NCBI GenBank assembly: GCA_964636125.1
Contig: CAZWPX010000020.1
Span: 1 to 64,000 of the forward strand
DNA from: CAJINA01 sp964636125
Lineage (GTDB): Bacteria; Desulfobacterota; Desulfobacteria; Desulfobacterales; CAJINA01
Length of the DNA stretch: 64,000 nucleotides
Direction of reading: 5' to 3'
The notes beneath the pieces were generated by a model, which saw only the letters and a list, made by a program, of their open reading frames with translations, ran no database searches and had not been told where the DNA came from. Below are positions 37,001-49,000 of the stretch, one piece after another. Position 1 is the first letter of the stretch, and each line of letters begins with the position of its first letter. The position numbers were made by a program, and so were the translations under genes.

Positions 37001-40000
37001 GCATTCACGGTATTGCCCTTGATGACGGATTGGGAAATTGACAGCTGCGCGGTGTCTTCTATCCGAACACCGGTCTGGTTGTAGGCGATCAACGCCTCCA
37101 TGGTTGTCACCGTCGCACCATTTTTGACCAGCAGCCCCGATCCGGCGCTGTATAGGGAGCTAAAAGCCTCAAGGGTTGGAGATGCCCCGGCAATCGAGAC
37201 TTCACTCGCATATCGGACGATCACATGCCTCAGCAGGGATGCTCCGGCCCCATCGCCCAGGACCAGGCCGTTCCAGTCACCCGGTCTCGGTTCACCGTCC
37301 GGTTGATCGCTTTGGGATGTCAACACAACCGGCTCCAGGTCTGTCCCCTCTGCAATGATCCGGCCGGATTCAACTGTGATACCGGTGCCCGGTGCAAAAA
37401 GCAGATGCGTGCCGGTTGCCAGGGTCAGCGTGGCGCCGTTTGTGACCACGATGGCCTGATGAACCGGAATCGATTTCTGCGTGCCGGCCCCGATCACGGT
37501 GTCTTGTACGATTTCTCCGGCATAGGGGTCCGTCCATGCGGTGGGGGACACTGCGGAGTCGAAATCGCCGGCATCGTTGAACCCGACCACGGCAAAGTAG
37601 TACCGCTTGCTGCGATCCAGACCTTCTATGGTGATCTGCTGATCGCCGATCCCGAGAATGGCCTGTGGCACGAGACCCGAAACGCTTGTAAAGTCCGCAT
37701 CCTGATAATAGAGCCTGTATCCGGCGAATCCGCAGATGCTGGCGGTATCCTGTACGGGCCAGGAGACCTTTGCGATTCCGGGATCCGCTCCGGACTCAAC
37801 GGTTGTCGTGATCGGAGGCGGTATGGATTGATCGAGGCGGAAAGTCACCGGGCTGACATCGGTGAACTTGTTTCCGACTTTATCCACCGCGACCACCGCC
37901 GCATAATAATCGCTGCCGAAACTCAGCCCGGTTATCGTTAACGTCAATCCTCCGCGCTCGGTCCAGCCGATCGGGGAGCGCCCGCCGATTTCGCTGAAAC
38001 TGCTCCCTCTCTCCAGGTAGATCTGGTACCCGGCCAGGTCCGGCGGCGGGGTGTAGGCGGCCCAGGACAACATGGCCGAGCTGCATCCCGTGGAGAGCAG
38101 AGAGAACGCCGGTGTGATCGGCGGCGTGGCATCCAGGGTAAACGTGTAAACCCCGGAGACCGCAAGCATGGTATTTGTCTCCGCATCCTTTGCTCCGGAA
38201 ATGTCTACCTGCAGCGTACCGTCCATGCCCTGGGCCAGAGCGATCTCCGGCGTGGCATAGGTGTCATTGGGTATCCGACTGCTGACCCAGGTCCCGCCGG
38301 CAGGGACTGTAGGTCTGTCGATACCGGAACCAGCAATGTCGATCACGGGAGTGACACTGGTGTCCATGGTGCTGTCGAACTGGAGTGTCAGACGGAAGTC
38401 ATTTACCGCACTCACCGGTGAAACATAATTCCCCTTCACGCTGACGATTTCCGGACGCTGGATCGGGCTGGCCGTTACGGTGCTGACCTGTTTGCTTTCA
38501 CCACCGGAGGTGTTTACGGCGGTGACCGCGAGATAATAGGTCTCCCCATTGGTCAGATCCGAAATTCTTGCCGAAGTTCCGGTTACGTGTTCAACCGGTG
38601 CCATACCTTCCACGGAGGTGAAACTGACCGTGCTCATATAGAGCGCATAATATTTTACGTACTGGACGGGTTCGACAGCTGTCCAGCTCAAGTCCGCGTA
38701 GCCGCTGCGGGCCTCGGCAGACGTATCGACCGGATTCGCCAGCACCGTCACCGCCACCACCGAAACGCCGCTGCTTTCATTGCCCTGTGTGTCCACGGCC
38801 GTTATCCGGAAGGTATGCACACTCGCCGGATCCAGACCCGCCGCCTCGTAGCTGGCCTGGTCCACAGCCAGCACCAAGGCTTCCGCGGCACCGTCAAAAT
38901 AGACCCGGTAGCCGCCCAGATCCCCAGCCGGTGAATGGGCCCAGGAAAAGAGCAGCCGGTCAGCGTGGCTTTCCACCTGCACGTTGGTCACGTTGGACGG
39001 CGCCGCAGTGTCCACCGGAGCGACTGCGATGGGCGTTACTTCGCTTTGGGCGTTGCCGGCCCGGTCGACGGCGACCACGGCAAAATAGTAAATTGTGCCG
39101 CTCGTCAGTGCCTGCACCATGTAGGCAGTCGAGCCCACCATCGGCGATGACACCGCCGTCAGCCCCTCCACGGTGGTGTATGGCTGATCGCTCACGTAGA
39201 CCCGGAAGAAGGCCACATCCTCATTTGCCGTCAGGTTGTATCCACCCCAGTTCAGCTGAACGAAGGTGCCGTCCCCTGCGGCAATTGCGGTCAGTGGGGT
39301 CACCGGATCCGGTGGGATACTGTCGTATAAAATAAGGGTAAAAACAGAAGTGCTCTGATTGTCGTTGGCGTCCTTTGAATAGATTTCGATGTTATTTTCG
39401 CCCGTGGCCAGGTTGACCGGGTAGGACCAGGTTGTGAGGGCGTCCACCGGCACGACCTCAAACCCGTTGATCCAGATGGAGGCCTCCGTCTCCTTGGTGC
39501 CTTTCAGGGTCTGGATAGCCGAATTGGTGGGGCTGGACACCGGATCCACCGTGGGCGGCGTCGGCGCCATGGCATCGGCAACAAACGGCAGTGCCTGTGA
39601 CAAGATATTGTTCGTCTCGTCAGCTTCGGTTATCTGTGATGTAACGTCTGCCACGATTTCCACCTGATGCTGGCCGGCAGTGGCGGTCCAGGGCACACTG
39701 ACGGATTGCTGTCCGTCGGCCTCAATACCGAAAATAGTTCGACGGTCGATGACCTGTCCGTCGATCCGAAATTCAACGGCAAAGGTGCGGCTGGTACGCC
39801 CGGCCTCTCTATTTTCGACAACGGCAGTGAATTCGGCGAATTCTCCGTCCACAATCGGGTCGGGGCTCCAGTCGATCCGGGAAATCAACAGGTCTACCGC
39901 TCCGATGGGCGGCATGGTTTGCCCAAGCAGGTTGTTGGTCTCGTCCGCCTCCTTGACAAACTGCGTAATATCGACATTGACCGTAATCGAGTGCGTTCCG

Positions 40001-43000
40001 GGGGTGGCGGTCCATGTTTGAGATATCTGGATGGAGGCACCACTGGCAACCGGCTGGGTGAACGGAATCGTTCCGATGCTGGCGCCGTCGACATTGAACT
40101 GGGTGTAAAACGTTCCGAAAAGCCCGCCGCTGCCGTCGTTGGTTATGGTGGCGGTGAAGGTGATTTCCTCGCCGTCTGTCGGTGATGATGGAAACCATGT
40201 GATCTCTGAGACGGTCAGATCCGGCGGCAGGATCGTTGGCAAATTCTCGGTTAGACTGTTGTTGGCATCATCTGTCTCCGGCATCTGATCACCGGGATCG
40301 ACTGTCACAGTTACCGTGTGGGAGCCGGAAGTGGCAACCCAGGTATGGGTTACCGTCGTGGTCGCATTATTTTCAAGGCCGGTTGCAACCGCCTGGATGC
40401 CGATTGCCTCACCGTCCACCGCAAATCCAACCTCGAATTTCCTCTCCGTGCTGCCCCCGGTGTTCGAGATAGTGGCGGTGAAAGTGACCATCTCACCCAT
40501 GGAGGGAGTTGCCGGTGTCCGGGTGATGCTGCTGATCGTGAGATCCGGTGCTGCAATCAACGGCAGGGTGACCGAACCGGTGTTGTTCTCTTCCTCGGAT
40601 TCGGTTACCACGCGAGCGGCATCCGCGGTAACCGTAACTATGTGGGTTCCCACAAGTGCCGGCCAGGTTTCTGAAACCTGTGTGGAAGCGCCTCCGGCCA
40701 GACCGCCGGAGACCGTGTGGCTGCCGATGGCCGTACCGTCCACCACAAATTCCACATCGAAGTCCTTTAGCGTGGTGCTGGCAATGTTCTCAACGGTTGC
40801 CGTCAGGGTGACCGGCTGGCCATCTGCCGGCTGCAGGGGATCGTAAACAATTCCACTAACTGCCAGATCCGCAGCCGCAATCGACGACAGAGGTTGGGCC
40901 AGGAGATTATTGCTTTCGTCTGATTCGGAAATCTGACCCGCACTGTCGGCAACGACTTCAACGGTATGCTCTCCGGTTTCCGCGGTCCATGTCTGGGTCA
41001 CCGCTGTTGTTGCCCCTGTGGCAAGGCCACCGGGGATTTCAACACTGCCGATACCAGCGCCGTCGATGGTGAAATCCACGGCAAAAGCCCGGAGCGTGGC
41101 AGCCCCGTTGTTAGCCACCGTTGCGGTAAATGTCACGCGTTCACCCTGCACCGGATTTTCCGGGGCCCAGGTCACACCTGCAATCACGAAGTCGGCCCAC
41201 CCCACGGCCAACGAATCCAATTGCTTCGAGTTGTTTGTTTCGTCGGTTTCAACAACGTTGCCGGCACTGTCCACAACCACTTCGATGGAATGGGCTCCGG
41301 GCCGGGCCGTCCATTCCCGGCTAATCTGGACACTCGCACCTCCCGCCAGTGAGTCGTCGACCGACTGTGTGCCAATGCTGGTGCCATCCAATAGGAAGTC
41401 GACCATGAATGTGTTTACGGATGGGTAGTCGTTGAGGTTTTGAACCGTGGCGGTGAGAATAACCGTTTCACCGTCACGAATACTATCTGGCGGCGACAAA
41501 TCGATCTGGGAAACCACCAGGTCTGAATTAGAGCTTACCGTGGTCTCTTCGGTTACTGCATTGTTTGCCGTATCCGCATCCGGTTCTCCGCTGGCCACGG
41601 TCGCTGTGGCGCTGATGGTGCCTGTGGATTGTGGAGTCCCCACAATGGTAATGAAGAGCTGCCCGTTTCTGGAAACGCCCCCCAGATCGCAGTTTACCGG
41701 CCCGGTTCCGGAACAGGTGCCTTGGCCTGGACTTGTGGATACCACGGTTACACTTCCCGGCACCACGTGCGTTAAGGAGACGTTCGCTGCATTGGACGGA
41801 CCGTTGTTGGTCACCGCAATCTGGTAGGTCAGAGGATCACCCACGGTAACCGGATCCGGGTTGTCGCTCAAGGTTACAACCAGATCGGCTCGGGTGGTGA
41901 TCGACGTCGTCACAACTCCGGATGAATTGAATGTCGTATCGGGGTCCGACGTATCGGAAGAGACGGTGGCCGCATAGCTTAAGCTTCCCGTGGCCCCCAG
42001 CTGCACCGCGCCCCGAAGCAGGACTATCTTTTTTGCCCCGGCAGCGACTGTACCGATGTTCAACGCACCGGTCCAACTGCTCCAGGTGTCCCCATTATTC
42101 AAAGAGTATTGCTGTCCATCAAGCTGTACGGGCATGTCGGCTGAAAGGCTGACATTGAGCGCATCCGAAGGACCGGCGTTGGTAAGGGTAACCGTCGAGG
42201 TCAGATCTTCTCCGGCGGCCACCGGATGCGGTGTACTGCTCATGTCCACAAGGAGGTCGGCCAGGGCTGAAGCCGTCGTCATTTCGCTGGCGTCGTTGTT
42301 GGCCGGATTCGGATCCCCGGTGTCGGATGTCACTTCGGCCGCCGTCGTCAGCAGGCCAAGGGCCGACGGGTGGACCGTTCCCCGGATCCGTACTTCGATG
42401 GATTCTCCGGCCGGCACGATCCCGAGATGTATGGTGCCGGTCCAGTTGTGCCAAGTGCCGCCCCCATCCAGAGAATAGACCGGATCCTGGATCTGGGCTG
42501 ACAGCACCTGGGTCAGGATTACATTCTGCGCATCGAAAACACTACTGCTGGTCACAATAACCGTGTAGGTCAGAGACTGTCCCGCGGTTATCGGATCGAC
42601 TCCGTCCACAATACTCACGGACAGGTCTGCTTCTGCATCCGATGCATAGACCAGCGTCGACGTGGAGGCTGTGATCTTCATCGGATCGAGTGCAATCTGG
42701 TCGATGGCCACGCCGACACTGTTTTCGATGGTTCCTGGCGTGGTGGGATCGACCACCACCGTCACCGTGGCGCTGTTCCCATTTGCCAGGGTGCCAAGGT
42801 CACAGGAAACAGTTTCAGATCCGCTGCAGGTTCCCTGGCTGGGACCGGCGGAAACAAAAACAACGCCGGGCGGCAACAGGTCGGAAACCGTTACGCCGGT
42901 GACATCGACCGGCCCGTTGTTGGTCACCGTGATATCGTAGGTCAGAGGGCCACCCACCGATGCCGGATCCGGATCGTCTGAAATCGTTATCGTAATATCG

Positions 43001-46000
43001 GCAAACTGCTGCTCGCCGGTGTACACGGTGCCGTCCCCGCCGTCGGTGCCACCGTTCTGGCCGGTTCCTCCGAGAGCGGTAGTCGTGCCGGAGTAACTGC
43101 TGGCACCATACAGATAGGCCAGACGTCCGCCACCCCCGCCGCCGGAACCGTAGGAATGGGTTCCGCCGTTTCCGCCATTGGCAGTCATGGCGCCAGACCC
43201 TTCGAACCGACCGGCCCGGACAAGAATGCCGCCGCCCGCACCACCACCGGCCAGCGTTCCGCTGCCCGCCGAATTGCCGTTTGCAGATATTGCGCCATTG
43301 AGGAGTAGCGTACCGCTTACCGTAAGGTTCACGAGTCCGCCACCGTCGCCACCGGGATTGCCCCCATCCCACGCACCGCCGCCGCCGCCAAGGTCGCCCG
43401 GGGCCATATCGCTGCCGTAGGCCGCGCCTACGGGGTGGGTCTGGTAGCCGGTTCCCCCCAGGTTGCCGTGGCTGCCGCCGGAAGTTTTGTAACTGCCGTT
43501 GGTGTTGCCGGTGGTGCGGCCGTAGTAGCTGCTGTTGCCGCCACTATAACCGCCAAGATACCCCTGGTCGCTAACGTCGATGCGGCTGGTCTCGTCGATG
43601 GTCAGGTAGGTGGCGTGAATGTCCAACCGAGAGACGCTGTCGGTGCCGGCATCTTCATGGGACACGGTCGCCTGATCGTAGAGGTCCACCACGTCGGCGT
43701 ACAGGGGCAGGTCGTCGAGCCCGACAAAAGCGCTTCGCCCGATACTCACGCTGTTGAACTGCCCCACACCGATGGCATAAGAGGCCCCTCCCGCGGCAAC
43801 GATGCCCAGGTCGCCGTCCGTAGTCAGGGTGGTCTCGGTGTTATCTGTGATGCCAAAGCTTGCGTTCTGGCGCCGGTCGGGGTTGACGATCATCCCCACC
43901 AGGGCGCCGGGGATCCAGGCCGCTGCAGTGTCGGTGAGTACGGAACCGGCGATGCCCCCTTCGGCATCGGAAGTCCCCCGGTAAATGACCGAAAGTCCCC
44001 GCGTGGAGATCCTGCCGGTGGTCTGGCCGTTATTTTCCACCACCAGATCGCCGTCGGGCTGATCAATCTGCTTCCAATAAATAGTTCCGGCGCCGCCGGG
44101 CCCGCCCCCGTAATTCCCCGCACCGCCGTGGGCGCTGACCGCTCCGACAAAGGTGCTGGAATCATAGTGCAGGGCGATCCGGCCGCCGCCGCCGCCGCCC
44201 TCGGTGTAGCCGCAGCAGTAAGTCCCCCCGGTCCCGCCGACCGAGGAAATATTGCCCGTACCGGTCAGCGCCCCGGCTTGGATGGAAATCCCGCCGCCGG
44301 CCCCGCCGCCGGCCAGGTTCCCGGCCGGCGGGCTGCCGCCGTCGGCAATGATGCTGCCGTCGTGGGTGAAGGTGCCCTCCACCACCAGGCGCACCAGTCC
44401 GCCGCCGTTACCGCTCGGATGGTTGCTGGTCCAGGCCCCACCCCCGCCCCCGGGTTCAACCGGATCGGTCAGATCCCCGTAGCTCAAGCCGGTGGGCCCG
44501 CTGGAGCCGTCCCCGCCGAAACCGCCGTGGCTCCCGCCGTCGGCCTCGCGGCTGCCGTTGGTGGTGACGTTGCCGCTGGTGCGCCCGTAGTCGCTGGAAT
44601 TGCCGGAGCGCCAGCCTCCCAGATATCCCCGGGCGGCGACGTTGATGGTGCTGGCGGCATCCACAGTCATGTCCCCGGTCACCGTAACATCAATCAGGTG
44701 GGTCGTTGCGGTGGTGGTGTCCGGGTGGGTCAGGTTGGCGCCGTTGGTCAGGAAAAGAGTGCCCAGGGTCAGCCGTTGACCGCTGCAGTCGAGGGTCAGC
44801 CAGGCACCATCCAGGGCCAGGCTCCCCACCCAGGTCAGGGCCTCGGTCCGCACCCGGGCGCTCCCGGAGACGGTGAGCTTTTCAAACGCGATGGCCGCCG
44901 CCGGAAGCGGCGTGGAGCCTTCAACAGCGCTCCGTTCGCTGTTGTCGACGGCAAGCTCGCCGTAGGTGTGGGCCGGTCCCTTGATGAAAATCGTGCCGGC
45001 GCCGCCGTTGGGCCCGCCCTGGGTTCCATTGCCCCCGTGGGCGCTGAGGGTCCCCGTGTAGGAATGATTCGTGTAATAGATGGCGATGCGGCCGCCCCCG
45101 CCGCCGCCCATCTGATAGACGCAGCAGTAGGATCCCCCGTTGCCGCCGTCTGCGGAGATGACACCGCCGCCCACAAGCGACCCAGTCTGAATATAGATGC
45201 CGCCGCCGGATCCCCCGCCGGCCAGCTTTCCGCTTCCCGGTGTGCCGCCGTTTGTGGAAATGGTACCGTCATTGGTGAGGGCCCCGCCCACGGTGAGCCG
45301 CATGAGACCACCGCCGTCGCCGCCTGGATGATTGGAGTCCCAGGCCCCGCCGCCGGAACCAAGGTCGACCGGGTCGGTCACCTCCCCGTAGGTGGAACAG
45401 ATGGCCCCGCCGTTGGAACCGTTGCCCCCCAGGCCGCCGTAGCTGCCGCCGTCTGCATCATAGCTGCCGCCGGTGGTGACGTTGCCCACGGTTCGACCGT
45501 AATCGCTGGCGTTGCCGGGGCGCCGCCCGCCCAGATAACCATGGGCGTCAACATCCACGCGACTGGTGGCGTCTACGAACATTGAGCCGTCCACCTGGAC
45601 GTCGAGCCGGTATTGCTGGGTGGCCGTGGTCTCCAGATGCTGCATCGTCGACCCGTTGGTCAGGCTCAGACTCGGCAGCTGAACCTGCCCGACCCCCAAC
45701 AGGAGCTGGGCATTGTTGGTGACGTTCAGGGCCGGCAGTTGGAGGGTGAGCTCCGGGTTGTCCTGCTTGTACCATCCGTTGTCCAGGATGAAGGTACCGG
45801 TAACCTGGGTGACGGTGGTGTTGAAAACCCGCGCGCCCCCGGTGATGCGCACGTTCTCGTAGACGGTGGGCTCCGCCGGCAGAGGCGTACTGGAGTCAAT
45901 CGGAATCCGGCCGCCGTTGTCCGCCATCAGGTCCCCATGGCTCTGGGCCGCACTCTTTTTGAAAATCGTTCCGGCGCCGCCGCTCGGCCCGCCCTGGGTC

Positions 46001-49000
46001 CCACTTCCCCCGTAGGCGGTTATCAACCCGGTGAACAGATCGCTGTCGGCCAATATGGCAATGCGGCCGCCCCCGCCGCCACCCATCTGATGTCCGCAGC
46101 AGTAGGTTCCCCCGTTGCCGCCGTCTGCGGAGATGACACCGCCGCCCACAAGCGACCCGGTCTGAATGTAGATGCCGCCGCCGGATCCGCCGCCGGCCAG
46201 CCTTCCGCTTCCCGGTGTGCCGCCGTTTGCGGAGATGGCACCGTCGTTGGTGAGGGCACCGCCCACGGTGAGCCGGATGAGGCCGCCGCCGTCACCGCCC
46301 GGGTGATTGGAGTCCCAGGCCCCGCCGCCGGAACCAAGGTCGGCCGGGTCGGTCACCTCCCCGTAGGTGAGGCAGATGGCCCCGCCGTTGGAACCGTTGC
46401 CCCCCAGGCCGCCGTAGCTGCCGCCGTCTGCATCATAGCTGCCGCCGGTGGTGACGTTGCCCACGGTTCGACCGTAATCGCTGGCGTTGCCGGGACGCCG
46501 CCCGCCGAGGTAGCCGCGTGCGTTGGTATCGATGGCCCCGCCGTCCATTACGTTCAGGTCTCCTTCGATAAGAAGCGCCATCCAGTAAACCGAAGCCCCG
46601 TCGGTTTGACCGTGGGTAACCACGGCCCCCGGCTGGATCGTCAGGCTGGCAAAGGTATGGGTGCCGTTGACCGTGAGGGTCACCGGCGTTGCACCGTCTC
46701 CCACGGTGATGTGCCGGCCGTCATGGGAAAAATCGAGGGTATCGATCACCATGTCTGCGGCGATGGTCTCGGCCGGCGGATCAGCCTCAACCACTGTCTC
46801 CACGCCGGAGACGGCATTGTTGACCGTATCCGGGTCGTAGGTGTCGGAAGAAACGCTGCAGCTGTTGGAAAGCGTCCCCTCGGTTCCGGAAAGAATGGTC
46901 CCCCGGAGAAGAATCTTGATCGCTCCGCTGCTGACAAGCGTGCCCAGGTTCAGCGAACCGGTATAGCTCGACCAGGTCAGCCCGCCGTCCAAAGAATAGA
47001 CGGGATTTTCCAGCGGGGCCGGCAGTTCGTCGGTGAGCACCGTGTTGACCGCGTCCGACGGACCAAGATTGGTCAGGTTCATCTCGTAGGTAAGATCGTA
47101 GTCGGCCACCGCCGGGTCCGGGGCGTCGGTCATTGTAAGAGACAGGTCCGCCGTGGGGCTTACGGCCGTGGCCATTGTGCCGGTGGTGTTGTCGGCGGTT
47201 TCCGGATCCGCCACCACGGAGGCGACATCGGCGCTGTTTTCGATCCCCGTAACGGTTTCGGACAAGACGGTTCCCCGGAGGTGCACTTCCCGGGAAGCGC
47301 CCGGCACCAGGGTGCCGATGTCGATGGATCCCGTCCAGGCCGTCCAGGTCACCCCCGCATCGAGGGAATAGGCTGACCCGGAGACGGCTGCCGGAACGGC
47401 GTCGGTCAGGACCACGTGGGTGGCGTCCGAGGGCCCGGCATTAACAATGGTGAAGGTGTAGGTCAGCGGGGTGCCGGGAACCACCGGGTCCGGATCGTCT
47501 GTGAGGGCGATGGAAAGATCGGCCCGGGGTAAAAACGTGGTACCGAGCACCGCCGTGTTGTTGGACTCATCCGGATCGCTTCGCACGGATTCGATCGAAA
47601 CGGTATGGGTAATCGGCTCGGTTGCGGCCGGATCCACGGTGCCGCGGATTTGCACTTCCTGGACGGCACCGTTGGCCAGCGTTTCCAGGTTCACGGAACC
47701 GGTCCAGGGGTCCCAGGTGGATCCGCCGTCGGTGGAATATTCCGGGGTCGGGATTGAATCGGGCAGAACGTTGGAAAGGGTGACACTGTCGGCATCCAGC
47801 GGGCCGTTGTTGGTAACGGTGATGGCATACGAAAACGGATCTCCGGGTATGGCCGGTTCGGCGCTTGCGCTCTGGGTTACGGCCAGGTCCGCCGGATCGA
47901 TCACCGTGGTTTCAGCGGCAGTGTTGCTCTCCGGCAGGAGATCCAACTGGTTACCGATCACCGTAGCCGAATTCGTCTGCGTCCACTCATCGGCCACGAG
48001 CACCTGGAGCAGGACGGTTGCGTCACCCCCGGCCACAATGCTGCCCAGGTCGCATGTGACGACGCCGCCATTTTCGGTGCAGGAGCCCTGGGATGGAGCG
48101 GTAGACTGGAAAAGAGCGCCTGCGGGAATCGTGTCCGTCAGGATGACACCGGTGGCGTCTGTTGCGCTGTTGTTGGTTACGATGAGAGTGTAGTCGATAG
48201 ATTCCCCGTTAAACACCGGGTCGAGGGCATCGGCGATGGTGATGGAGAGATCGATGGCAGAGGGTTCACTGTATAGGGTCCCGGCTTCGCCGGTGCCGCC
48301 GCCGTATGTTCCTGTTCCGCCATCAGCCGAGATCGTGCCCAGATAGGAACTGCTCTGACTGTAGACCGCAATCCGACCGCCGCCGCCGCCGCCCTTGGCA
48401 GAGGTGGTATAAGTACCGGCACTGCCGCCATTGGCCGAGATGACGCCGCTCCCGCTAATGCTGACGGTATGAATATAAATGCCGCCGCCGGCACCGCCGC
48501 CGTTACCGTTACTCCCGGGCGTACTTCCGTCGGTACTGATCGTGCCATCGACGGCTAACGTGCCAGCCACTGTCAGTCGAATCAGCCCGCCGCCATCTCC
48601 ACCCGGGTAATCGCCATAGTAGTTATAACCGCCGCCGCCGCCGCCCGGCTCCGTCGGATCGGTCAGAACGCCATAGGACGAACCGATGATGGCGCCGGTT
48701 CCACTTCCGCCCGTCCCACCGTAACTGCCCCCGGCACGCTTGCTGCTCCCATTGGTTGTGACATTGCCGCTGGTGCGACCGTAATCGATGCTGTTCCCCG
48801 GGCGCCTGCCCCCCAGATAACCCCGGCCGTTGACGTTTACGGCACTGGTGGCGTCGATGGACATGGCACCGCCAACGCTGATGTCCAGCCCGTAAACCTG
48901 TGTGGCCGTAGCATCGAGATGGGTCAGGTTCGAGCTGTTGGTCAGGCTCAAGGCCGGCAGTTGGAGACTTTTTACCCCCAGCAGCAGATTCGATCCGTTG

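Noticed and set aside
43435..47376. Two long plus-strand open frames (716 and 587 codons) opposite the giant gene, plus several of 170-420 codons elsewhere along it
   Set aside because: They are antisense to a GC-rich, repetitive, clearly coding strand. Their translations are Ala/Gly/Val-rich with no domain, signal or ribosome binding site, and they repeat wherever the sense strand repeats.
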